Assembly: GCA_036511855.1 (NCBI GenBank)
Contig: DATCBN010000042.1
Coordinates: forward strand, 1-34,371
Length of the DNA: 34,371 bases
Source of the DNA: Candidatus Eremiobacteraceae bacterium
GTDB taxonomy: Bacteria > Vulcanimicrobiota > Vulcanimicrobiia > Eremiobacterales > Eremiobacteraceae
Direction of reading: 5' to 3'
Under the pieces are notes generated by a model that saw only the letters and a program-made list of their open reading frames with translations, did no database searches and was not told where the DNA came from. The translations under genes were made by a program, and so were the position numbers. Of this stretch, positions 7,195-14,563 are shown in pieces; positions within the stretch are counted from its first letter, which is position 1; every line of letters begins with the position of its first letter.

Positions 7195-9797
7195 TGCGCG
7201 GATTCGCCGCACTGTTCTCGGGACTCGTGTTTCGCTACGCCGCGTTGCACGCTGGCCGCGCGGCGCTGACTATTGCGAGCGTCGCGATCGGCGTCGGGTT
7301 GACCGTTGCCGTCCGGATAGCCGACGCGAGCGCGACCGAATCGTTCACCGGGTCGGCGAACACTGTCGCCGGCGGAACCGCTTTGCAGATCGTGCCGGAC
7401 GCCGGCCGCATTCCCGACGACGTCCTCGCGAGCGTCCGCGTCGTCCCAGGCGTGGCGTCGGTGTCGCCGATCGTGATGGGCTCGATCGCGGTATCGGAAC
7501 CTTCTGCTTGCAAATCGGCGGCTCGGTCGAAGTGTTCGACGCAAGCCGGCTTCGACTTGGTCGGCATCGATCTCGTGGCCGCCGCGGGGCTGGCAGAGTC
7601 AGGATCGGCGCCGCCGATAGATCGAAACGGGAGCGCGAAAATCTCGGCAGGCATCTTCCGGCGCGGCCGCGTCGTCTTGGGTTCTGCCTTGGCGTCGCGC
7701 TTGGGTCTAACGCTTGGCGCGCGGTTCGAAGCCGTGGCCGGCAGCCGGCCGGTGCCGCTCGTCGTGGGCGGGATCGCGGAGGATTCGATGCTGCCCGCCG
7801 GCTGGCGCGAGGTGATCTTCGCCGACATCAGCACGGCGCAAGAAACCTTTGGCCGGCACGGGCTAGACCGCATCGATGTCGTGCCGGCGCCCGGCAAGAA
7901 TCCGACAGCATTGGCCGCCGATCTGCGCGCGAAAGTTCCGCCTGGACTGCGGGTGACGACACCCGACGAACGGTCTGCCGCTTTGCGCAAATTGACCGCG
8001 TCTTTTTCGTTCAACCTGCTCGCGCTCGCGGCGATCTCTCTCTTGGTCGGCGCCTTCTTGGTCTACAACGCCGTGGCGATGTCGGTCGTGCAACGGCGAG
8101 CCGAGATCGGCGTCGCGCGCGCGCTCGGCGCGTCGCGTTCGCTGATCTTCTTCGTGTTCGCTTGTGAGGGCTTGGCCGTCGGCCTCGCGGGCAGCATCGT
8201 CGGCTTATGCATTGGCAGGTTGTTGGCCGGTACAGCGCTGCACGTCGTGGGCCGTACCGTGGACGCACTGTACGTCGGCACGTCCGACACGATCATCAGT
8301 ACGCCGCCCGCGATCTACTTCGAAGCGTTGGCATTCGGCGTCTTGCTCGCGCTGACCGCGGCGATCTCGCCCGCGCGTGAGGCGTCGCGCGTATCGCCGT
8401 CGACGGCCGTCCGCGTCGGCTCGTGGGAATCGGGCACGCCGCCGAACGCCGGTCCTCGATTGGTGATCGCACTATTCGCGTTTGCCGTCGCGGCGGCGTT
8501 TGTCCGTCTGCCTGCGGTGGGCGGCGAGCCCCTGTTCGGCTACGGCGCGGCCCTGCTTGTGGTTTTCGGTGGTTCGCTGCTCGGCGCACCGCTCGTCGAG
8601 TCATCCTCTCGGATCGCAGGTTCGATATCGGCGTCGTGGACGAACGCCGCTCTTCGGCTTGCGGCCGCAAATCTGCAGGGGCGCGTCCGGCGCAACGGCA
8701 TCGCGGTGGCGTCGCTTGCCATCGGCGTGGCCATGACGGTCAGCGTCACGACGATGATCGCGTCGTTTCGAACGAGCGTGGTCCAATGGATCGGCCAAAC
8801 CGCGCGCGGTGATCTCTACGTTCGTCCTGCAGGCGCCGTGAACGCCGACGACGCGCCGATGCCGAGCGTACTCGCGTCGCGCGTGGCGCACGTTGCGGGA
8901 GTCACGGCAGTGTCAACCGTTCGCGCGCGCTTGGCTGACATCGGCGGCCGCCTTGCGTACGTCGGCGCCATCGACGCCGACCAAGCCGCGCGCTTTGAGT
9001 CGTGGTCGATGTTGGGTCCCTCGAATACGGCCCAGACTCTTCACAGCTTGGTCGGCGCGCGGCGCGTGATCGTCTCCGAACCGTTCGCGTCGAAATTCGA
9101 CGTCAGGTCCGGCGACGTGATTTTGCTTCCTGGCGCGCACGGCCCCATCGCCTTCACGGTGGCGAACGTCTTTCGCGACTATTCGAGCGAGATCGGCTAC
9201 GCGTTCATGGATGCCGGGGAATACCGCGAACTGATCGGAGAGCCAGGCATCGACGGGATGGCGGTGTTCGCCGCAAAGGGCACCGACCCGGCGGTGCTGC
9301 GCGCGTCGGTCGAGCGGTCGCTTGCCGGCCAGCGCGTGGTCGTCGAATCCAGCGCCGAGCTTCGCGCGAGCGCGCTCGCGCAATTCGACCGGACCTTCGC
9401 AGTCACGTACGCGCTCGACGGCATCGTCTTGACCGTCGCTCTCTTGGGGATTGTGGCCACGCTGTCGGCGCAAGTGATCGAACGGCGTCAAGAGATCGGC
9501 GTCTTGCGCTGCATCGGCCTTTTGCGGCGCGACGTGATCACGATGGTGATCGGCGAGGCCGCGTGGCTCGGGGTCCTCGGATCGCTGCTCGGCATCGCGG
9601 CGGGCTATGCGGTCGCGTGGATTCTGGTCTTCGTCGTCAACAAGCAGGCCTTCGGGTGGACCATCGATTTCGGTCTGTCGCCGTTGAGCGATTTCCGGCT
9701 CGCGTTGGCGGTCGTCGCGACCTCCGCTGCCGCCGGATTCTTGCCGGCGGTACACGCGGCGAGCGTGCCGCCGGGCGAGGCGATTCGCGCAGAATGA
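7194..9797 (+). CDS. FtsX/MacB-family ABC transporter permease, double-module
   Basis: 867 residues, about twice the length of a LolC/E or MacB permease unit. Module 1 has an N-terminal helix (ALTIASVAIGVGLTVAVRIADA), a periplasmic MacB-like domain (about residues 45-265) and an FtsX helix bundle with FNLLALAAISLLVGAFLVYNAVAMSVVQRRAEIGVARALGASR (265-310). Module 2 repeats the plan: RNGIAVASLAIGVAMTVSVTTMIASFR (about 500), a second periplasmic domain, then VALLGIVATLSAQVIERRQEIGVLRCIGLLRRDV and two last helices. The QRRAEIG/ERRQEIG coupling motifs appear in both halves, so one chain probably supplies both permease halves. ATG 7194 overlaps the ATPase stop by one base, and its own stop overlaps the next start by ATGA. 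Confidence 0.92.
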   Translation: MRGFAALFSGLVFRYAALHAGRAALTIASVAIGVGLTVAVRIADASATESFTGSANTVAGGTALQIVPDAGRIPDDVLASVRVVPGVASVSPIVMGSIAVSEPSACKSAARSKCSTQAGFDLVGIDLVAAAGLAESGSAPPIDRNGSAKISAGIFRRGRVVLGSALASRLGLTLGARFEAVAGSRPVPLVVGGIAEDSMLPAGWREVIFADISTAQETFGRHGLDRIDVVPAPGKNPTALAADLRAKVPPGLRVTTPDERSAALRKLTASFSFNLLALAAISLLVGAFLVYNAVAMSVVQRRAEIGVARALGASRSLIFFVFACEGLAVGLAGSIVGLCIGRLLAGTALHVVGRTVDALYVGTSDTIISTPPAIYFEALAFGVLLALTAAISPAREASRVSPSTAVRVGSWESGTPPNAGPRLVIALFAFAVAAAFVRLPAVGGEPLFGYGAALLVVFGGSLLGAPLVESSSRIAGSISASWTNAALRLAAANLQGRVRRNGIAVASLAIGVAMTVSVTTMIASFRTSVVQWIGQTARGDLYVRPAGAVNADDAPMPSVLASRVAHVAGVTAVSTVRARLADIGGRLAYVGAIDADQAARFESWSMLGPSNTAQTLHSLVGARRVIVSEPFASKFDVRSGDVILLPGAHGPIAFTVANVFRDYSSEIGYAFMDAGEYRELIGEPGIDGMAVFAAKGTDPAVLRASVERSLAGQRVVVESSAELRASALAQFDRTFAVTYALDGIVLTVALLGIVATLSAQVIERRQEIGVLRCIGLLRRDVITMVIGEAAWLGVLGSLLGIAAGYAVAWILVFVVNKQAFGWTIDFGLSPLSDFRLALAVVATSAAAGFLPAVHAASVPPGEAIRAE

Positions 9798-10846
9798 ATA
9801 TCGTGCTTGCCGCCGCCGCCGCCGCCGCCGTCACGTGGCAGCCGGCGTTGCCCGGGTATACGTTTCACTTTCCGGCCGACTTCGGAGCGCATGAGTCGTC
9901 GCGCGACGAATGGTGGTACTACACCGGCAATCTTCGAGACGCGCGCGGGCATCGGTACGGCTTCGAGCTGACATTTTTCCGGGTGGGCATCCAACCGCAC
10001 TTGGCGGGCGGTTCACCATGGGATATCGACGATCTGTACTTCGCGCATTTCGCGGCGGCCGACGCGGCGAGCGGCGCCTACTATCACGTTGACCGGACTG
10101 GGCGCGCGGCACTGCACGCGGCCGGCGCGACAACAGGCGACGAACGCGTCTGGCTGGGCAAGTGGTCGGCTCGGCGAACGGCGGCCGGCAAGCACGTGCT
10201 CCAAGCTCGGGCCGACGATTTCGCGCTTGACCTCACGCTCTCGCCACGCAAGCCGGTCGTGCTCAACGGACGCGATGGGGTGAGCCGGAAGGGCTCATGC
10301 CGCGGCTGTGCGTCGCACTACTACTCGTTCACCGATCTCACGGCGCGCGGCATGCTTTCGTTGCCTTCGGGGAACGTCGCCGTGACCGGCGGCGCGTGGA
10401 ACGATCACGAATGGGGATCCGCCGCTCTCGAGCCCGGTGTGGTCGGCTGGGATTGGTTCTCGGTACAGCTCGACGACGGCCGCGAGCTGATGTTATATCT
10501 GCTTCGGCGCGCCGACGGCAGCGCGATTCCCCAGAGCAGCGGCACGTTGGTGGATGGCCAGGGTCGTGCGGTCTATCTCCCGCTCGCGAAGTTTTCCGTG
10601 GCGCCGCTTGGCGCATGGACGAGCCCGCACAGCCGGGCGCGCTACCCCGCAGGCTGGCTCGTGCGACTCCCTGCGTACCGCGCCGAACTCACCATCTCGC
10701 CGCTGCTCGCAGATCAAGAATTCGACGCCAGCCATTCGACCGGCGGTCACTATTGGGAGGGCGCCTGCTCGGTGACCGGCAGCTTTGGGGGAAAACACGT
10801 CGCCGGACAAGGTTATACGGAGCTCACGGGCTATGCTCCTAAATAG
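9794..10846 (+). CDS. AttH/CrtC-like lipocalin-domain protein
   Basis: 350 residues. The signature RDEWWYYTGNLRDARGHRYGFELTFFR (about residues 37-63) and the second-half GGAWNDHEWGSAAL and WDWFSVQLDDGRELMLYLLR are those of the AttH/carotenoid 1,2-hydratase (CrtC) two-domain lipocalin-like family. AttH proteins are encoded with an ATPase and FtsX permeases in AttEFGH-type systems, which is the arrangement here; I infer an extracytoplasmic partner that binds a hydrophobic substrate. Start ATG 9794 lies in an ATGA overlap with the permease stop. The frame is open further upstream only as a shadow of the permease. The start encodes seven consecutive Ala from a (GCC)7 run, making a short, unusual signal-like segment without positive charge. 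No carotenoid genes are nearby, so hydratase activity is unlikely. Confidence 0.88.
   Translation: MNIVLAAAAAAAVTWQPALPGYTFHFPADFGAHESSRDEWWYYTGNLRDARGHRYGFELTFFRVGIQPHLAGGSPWDIDDLYFAHFAAADAASGAYYHVDRTGRAALHAAGATTGDERVWLGKWSARRTAAGKHVLQARADDFALDLTLSPRKPVVLNGRDGVSRKGSCRGCASHYYSFTDLTARGMLSLPSGNVAVTGGAWNDHEWGSAALEPGVVGWDWFSVQLDDGRELMLYLLRRADGSAIPQSSGTLVDGQGRAVYLPLAKFSVAPLGAWTSPHSRARYPAGWLVRLPAYRAELTISPLLADQEFDASHSTGGHYWEGACSVTGSFGGKHVAGQGYTELTGYAPK
9809..9829 (+). repeat. (GCC)7 microsatellite in the AttH-like signal segment
   Basis: Seven consecutive GCC triplets encode residues 6-12 (all Ala) of the AttH-like protein. Triplet slippage would change the hydrophobic segment length without breaking the frame. 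Confidence 0.85.
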
Positions 10847-10885
10847 TACAATGATGCATGGTGTCCCAACGCGAAACGCGCACAC

Positions 10886-11275
10886 GTGACGATGACGGTT
10901 TCACGCGCGGCGATTCTGCTCGCGTTGTTCGCTGCGGTCGGATGCGGCCCGCGAGCCGTCTCCACACCGACCTCCACGCCGACCCCGATCCCGTTCGCGA
11001 CCGGCGACTATCCGGAGTATGGCTATGCGCCCGACCTGTCGTGGCTTGCAGGACGGATCGGCATCGCGATGCGCGGCAGCATCTGCCCCTACGTCATCAT
11101 CGGCACGCACCAGGGTGTGCCGTGGGGTGGAAAGTTCGCGCTGCGCGGCGCGTCCGGCATGCTGGATGGTTTGCATTCGGGCGCTACCGTCGTCGTCCAC
11201 GGCACCGTCGCGAAGGCGCAGCCGCGCGATTGTGGATTGCCGGCCTTCAACGTTTCATCGGTCGAGCTGCACTAA
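10886..11275 (+). CDS. Small putative lipoprotein of unknown function
   Basis: 129 residues from GTG 10886 (or the ATG two codons later, 10892; no strong ribosome binding site decides). The N-terminus MTMTVSRAAILLALFAAVGCG has a hydrophobic stretch ending in an A-V-G-C lipobox, so it is probably lipidated and exported. A Thr/Pro-rich tether (STPTSTPTPIP) follows, then a small beta-rich domain (IGIAMRGSICPYVIIGTHQGVPWGGKFAL … ATVVVHGTVAKAQPRDCGLPAFNVSSVEL) with two Cys that could form a disulphide. The phrase TVVVHGTV suggests an OB-like barrel, but that is only a shape impression. It sits 39 bases after the AttH-like gene and 12 bases before the next gene, so it probably shares the operon. 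Confidence 0.72.
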   Translation: MTMTVSRAAILLALFAAVGCGPRAVSTPTSTPTPIPFATGDYPEYGYAPDLSWLAGRIGIAMRGSICPYVIIGTHQGVPWGGKFALRGASGMLDGLHSGATVVVHGTVAKAQPRDCGLPAFNVSSVELH

Positions 11276-11287
11276 GAGAATGAGGCG

Positions 11288-11599
11288 ATGACCCCAAACG
11301 CCGACATCCTGCTCTTCACGTACGCGCTGGTTGTGGTCGGGCTGACCACCGGCGCGCAGATGATCTACGCGGGCAACCGGGACCGGGCGATGTATTTTTC
11401 GGGGCGCGATAAGCCACCGGTGACGCCGCCCTCGCTGCGGCAAGCGGGCATCATCTTCAGCGTCGTCGGGGTCGCGATGTTTGCCGCGATGGTCGTCGAG
11501 ATACTCTCAGGCGCGGCCGGCACGAATATCGTGGCGTTCATCGCCGCGACAATCATCATTCCACCCGTCGTCGTTTGGTACAACTCGAAGACTATGTAG
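11288..11599 (+). CDS. Small integral membrane protein of unknown function
   Basis: 103 residues with three hydrophobic segments (about 7-27, 52-72 and 78-96) joined by a short charged loop, AGNRDRAMYFSGRDKPPVTPPSLRQ. No recognised motif is present. GAGG at 11282-11285 lies just upstream of the ATG. The gene is 12 bases after the lipoprotein gene and is the last of the plus-strand operon: a palindrome with a T tract begins three bases after its stop. Its function may be linked to the ABC system only by position. Confidence 0.72.
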   Translation: MTPNADILLFTYALVVVGLTTGAQMIYAGNRDRAMYFSGRDKPPVTPPSLRQAGIIFSVVGVAMFAAMVVEILSGAAGTNIVAFIAATIIIPPVVVWYNSKTM

Positions 11600-11601
11600 G
11601 A

Positions 11602-11632
11602 GGGCAAGCATCGCTTGCCCTAATTTTTTTTT
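11602..11632 (+). terminator. Rho-independent-type terminator built from a family A palindrome
   Basis: The stem GGGCAAGC-ATC-GCTTGCCC (11602-11620) is followed by TAA and nine consecutive T (11624-11632). In the plus direction this is a hairpin plus T tract directly after the stop of the last gene of the ABC operon. In the minus direction, 3' of nuoN, no T tract follows the hairpin. Confidence 0.75.
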
Positions 11633-11658
11633 GGGCGAGCGATGCTCGCCCTAGTACG
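11633..11658 (+). repeat. Palindromic repeat, family A, compensated variant
   Basis: GGGCGAGC-GAT-GCTCGCCC followed by TAGTACG. Relative to the common copy, position 5 of the left arm is G instead of A and the paired base of the right arm is C instead of T, so the pairing is kept. It lies between the terminator and the nuoN stop, in the convergent gap. Confidence 0.88.
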
Positions 11659-11678
11659 ACTGCCCCTACGGAATGAAA

Positions 11679-13097
11679 CTAAAGGCGGCCGAGGAGAATT
11701 TGCGGCACGATGCCGAGCAGCAGCACTCCGGCTGCACCGACTCCCACCGCGATCCACGATTGCAGCGCGTTGCCCTTCGACTCGACGAGATCGCTGTCGA
11801 CCGGCGCGAACATCTGCCAGATGACCTTGAAGTAGACGTAGAACGAAACGATCGTGCCCGCGATCAACGCGGCTGCCATGGCTACGCCCCAAGGCCCGGT
11901 CCCCACGGCCTGACCCAGCAACAACACTTTGCCGATGAATCCGGCCGTCGCCGGAATCCCCGCTAGAGATAGGAAGAACAACATCATCAACGCCGCTGGG
12001 ATCGGCCGGCGGAAGAAGAGGCCCTGATAGGCTGCGAGGTCGGCGTGGTGTTCGTCGCCATCGCCGATCAGCGCGACGACGGCAAACGCGCCAAGATTCA
12101 TGAAGGCATATGCCGCCAGATAGAAGACCAGCGTCGCCACGCCGTTGCGGCCGACTCCGGCGAGTGCGAGGACCAGATACCCCGCCTGCGCGATTCCGGA
12201 GAATGCCAAAAGCCTTTTGAGGTTGGTCTGCCGGATCGCGCCGAGATTGCCGACGATCATCGACAACACCGCGAGGGCCCACAGCGGCACGAGCGCGCTC
12301 GAATCGTGGACGAAGACGACGTACGCGAAACGCGCGAGCACGGCGAATGCGGCCGCCTTGACTGCGACGGCCATGTACGCGGTCACCGCAAGCGGCGAGC
12401 CTTCGTAGACGTCGGGCGTCCAAAGGTGGAACGGCGCCAGGGCGAGCTTGAACGCAATGCCGACGAGGAACAGCGCGAAACCGGCGATGAAAAGCGGATC
12501 GCTGCCGGCTGCCGCTTGTGAGATGTTCACGAGCGATATGCTGCCGCCGGCGCCATACAGCAGCGCCATGCCGAAAATGAGGAATCCGGACGCGAACGAC
12601 CCCAACAGGACGTACTTGAGCGCCGCCTCGGCCGAGGATCGGCGCGGGAATCCAGTGCCCGCGAGCGCGTAGAGCGCGAGCGACAATGCTTCGATGCCGA
12701 TGAAAATGCCGATGAGATTGGTCGCTCCGGCCATGATCGCGCCGCCGACCGTGCAGAAGATCAACAGCGTCGCGTACGCGCCGGGGTTGCCGCCGTCTTC
12801 GGCTTTCGAAAGCGATGAGAGCAAGAACGTCACGGCCAGCGTGAGGAGCAGCAGCGCGTCGAATGGCCAGGAAAAGCCGTCCGATGAATACGCGCCGCCA
12901 AACGTGGAGACGGTCTGACCGGCGAGCGGCAACGAAACCAGGAACGAGGCCAGCGATCCAAGCGCGCCGATGCCGTATAGAAGCGGGCGCGGAGCCGCAT
13001 TGCTCGCAAGATCCACGATAAGCACGAGCAACCCAGTTGCCACCAGCACCGTCAACGGCGCGATCACTGCCCAGTCGATGGCGGCCGTCTGGATCAT
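11679..13097 (-). CDS. nuoN: NADH-quinone oxidoreductase subunit N
   Basis: 472 residues, the usual NuoN length, with about 14 membrane helices. It is one of three antiporter-like proton-pumping subunits in the membrane arm of complex I. The conserved core APFHLWTPDVYEGSPLAVTAYMAVAVKAAAFAVLARF (helices 7-8 with the pumping Lys) and LKRLLAFSGIAQAGYLVLAL (helix 10-11 with Lys) are clear. The first codon overlaps the nuoM stop (ATGA). It is the last gene of the nuo operon in transcription order and is followed by the repeat cluster at 11602-11658. Confidence 0.96.
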   Translation of the reverse strand: MIQTAAIDWAVIAPLTVLVATGLLVLIVDLASNAAPRPLLYGIGALGSLASFLVSLPLAGQTVSTFGGAYSSDGFSWPFDALLLLTLAVTFLLSSLSKAEDGGNPGAYATLLIFCTVGGAIMAGATNLIGIFIGIEALSLALYALAGTGFPRRSSAEAALKYVLLGSFASGFLIFGMALLYGAGGSISLVNISQAAAGSDPLFIAGFALFLVGIAFKLALAPFHLWTPDVYEGSPLAVTAYMAVAVKAAAFAVLARFAYVVFVHDSSALVPLWALAVLSMIVGNLGAIRQTNLKRLLAFSGIAQAGYLVLALAGVGRNGVATLVFYLAAYAFMNLGAFAVVALIGDGDEHHADLAAYQGLFFRRPIPAALMMLFFLSLAGIPATAGFIGKVLLLGQAVGTGPWGVAMAAALIAGTIVSFYVYFKVIWQMFAPVDSDLVESKGNALQSWIAVGVGAAGVLLLGIVPQILLGRL

Positions 13098-14563
13098 GCG
13101 CGGTGCCCCTGCGAAGAATCGGCGGCGGCGGCGGGCGGAGATTCCGTCACTGCGTTAGGGGCTCGATCCGTGAGCCAGCCCGGCCAGACGCCTAAGAAGA
13201 CGATGGCGGCGAGCAGCGGCGCCACGAGCAACAACTCGCGCGGGCGGAGGTCGCCATAACTGCGGGCGTCCGGCAAGCGCTCCGGTCCATGCATCGCGGC
13301 CTGGAACAGCCGCAAGGTATAGGCGCTCGCCAAGACGATGGCGATCAGCGAAACGGCCGTGACGACCGGTTGCGTCTGCCAGGAACCGATAAGGATGAGG
13401 AACTCGCCGGCAAAGCCCGACAAGCCGGGAAGCCCCAACAGTGCCATCGCCGCTATCAGCATCACCGCTTGCAATCGCGGCGCGTGCGCGGCGAGGCCGC
13501 CGAACGCGTCGAGGTCGCGCGTCCCCGAGCGTTCTTCGACGAAGCCGGCGACGAGGAAGACCGCCGCCGAAATCAATCCGTGACTGACGATCATCACGAG
13601 ACTCGCGCCGACCGACGTCACGTCGAACGCGAAGAGCGCGAGCAGCACAAAGCCGAGGTGAGAGAGCGACGAGTAGGCTACGAGAGTCTTCATGTCGCGC
13701 TGGCCGAGCGAAGTGAACGCTCCGTAGACGATGCTGATGACGGCCAAGACGAGCAGCACCGGCGCCCACACGTGCGCGGCGTTGGGGAACAACGGCAGCG
13801 CGAAGACGAGGAATCCGTACAGACCAGCCTTGCTCTGTATGCCTGCGACCATCGCGACGAGCGGCGGCGGTGAATTCGTATACGTAGGCGGCATCCACGC
13901 GTGGAACGGAAAGGCCGGCGTCTTGATGAGGAACGCCAATGCGAACGCGACGAACAGCCAGCCTTCTACCGGACCGAAGGCGTAGCTGTGCCCCAACACC
14001 TCGAACGTGCCCGTGTGGATGACCACGCCGACCAATCCGAGCAGCAACACCAGTCCGCCGGCGCCGTTGTAGATGAGATAACTCCAGGCCGCCCTTCGCG
14101 CGTCGGCCGAACCGGCGTAGCCGACGAGCAGCAAGAACACCGGAATCAGCATGAGATCCCAGTAGACGTAGAACAGCAGCAGGTCGCCGGCGGTGAAAAG
14201 TCCGAGCAGCGTGGTCTCAAAGATTAAAAGCAAGCACAAGAATCCGCGCAGCCGCCGGGCATCGGCGTAGCTGAACGCGGCCCAGACGGCTGCAACCGAC
14301 ACGAGCGTGGTCAACAGGACGAAGAATAGGCTAAGGCCATCGACGCGGACGTGGTATGCCGCCGTCCACGCGCCGGAGATCCAGGGCAGCGATTGCTCGA
14401 GGACCTGGCCCCGGCCGACGGCCAGGAGCCCGAGGCTCAGGACAAACGTGGCGACGGCGCCGAGCAGCGCCACACCTTTGAGCGCGCTAGTGGCGCCGCG
14501 CGGAACGATGAGCAACGCCACGGCGGTGACGAGCGGCAGGAAGACGACGTAGTCGATCATCAT
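13094..14563 (-). CDS. nuoM: NADH-quinone oxidoreductase subunit M
   Basis: 489 residues with about 14 membrane helices, an antiporter-like proton-pumping subunit. The conserved FLIKTPAFPFHAWMPPTYTNSPPPLVAMVAGIQSKAGLYGFLVF (central Lys/His proton path) and GQRDMKTLVAYSSLSHLGFVLLALFAF mark NuoM rather than L or N. The loop reads PPTYTNSPP where many NuoM proteins have PDAHTEAPT, a divergent but recognisable form. Two adjacent ATG codons are possible (MMIDY). The first overlaps the nuoL stop by four bases. Confidence 0.96.
   Translation of the reverse strand: MMIDYVVFLPLVTAVALLIVPRGATSALKGVALLGAVATFVLSLGLLAVGRGQVLEQSLPWISGAWTAAYHVRVDGLSLFFVLLTTLVSVAAVWAAFSYADARRLRGFLCLLLIFETTLLGLFTAGDLLLFYVYWDLMLIPVFLLLVGYAGSADARRAAWSYLIYNGAGGLVLLLGLVGVVIHTGTFEVLGHSYAFGPVEGWLFVAFALAFLIKTPAFPFHAWMPPTYTNSPPPLVAMVAGIQSKAGLYGFLVFALPLFPNAAHVWAPVLLVLAVISIVYGAFTSLGQRDMKTLVAYSSLSHLGFVLLALFAFDVTSVGASLVMIVSHGLISAAVFLVAGFVEERSGTRDLDAFGGLAAHAPRLQAVMLIAAMALLGLPGLSGFAGEFLILIGSWQTQPVVTAVSLIAIVLASAYTLRLFQAAMHGPERLPDARSYGDLRPRELLLVAPLLAAIVFLGVWPGWLTDRAPNAVTESPPAAAADSSQGHRA

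Noticed and set aside
10297-10842. 181-codon plus-strand frame within the AttH-like gene
   Set aside because: It is in another frame of a clearly coding gene and is Arg-rich shadow sequence.
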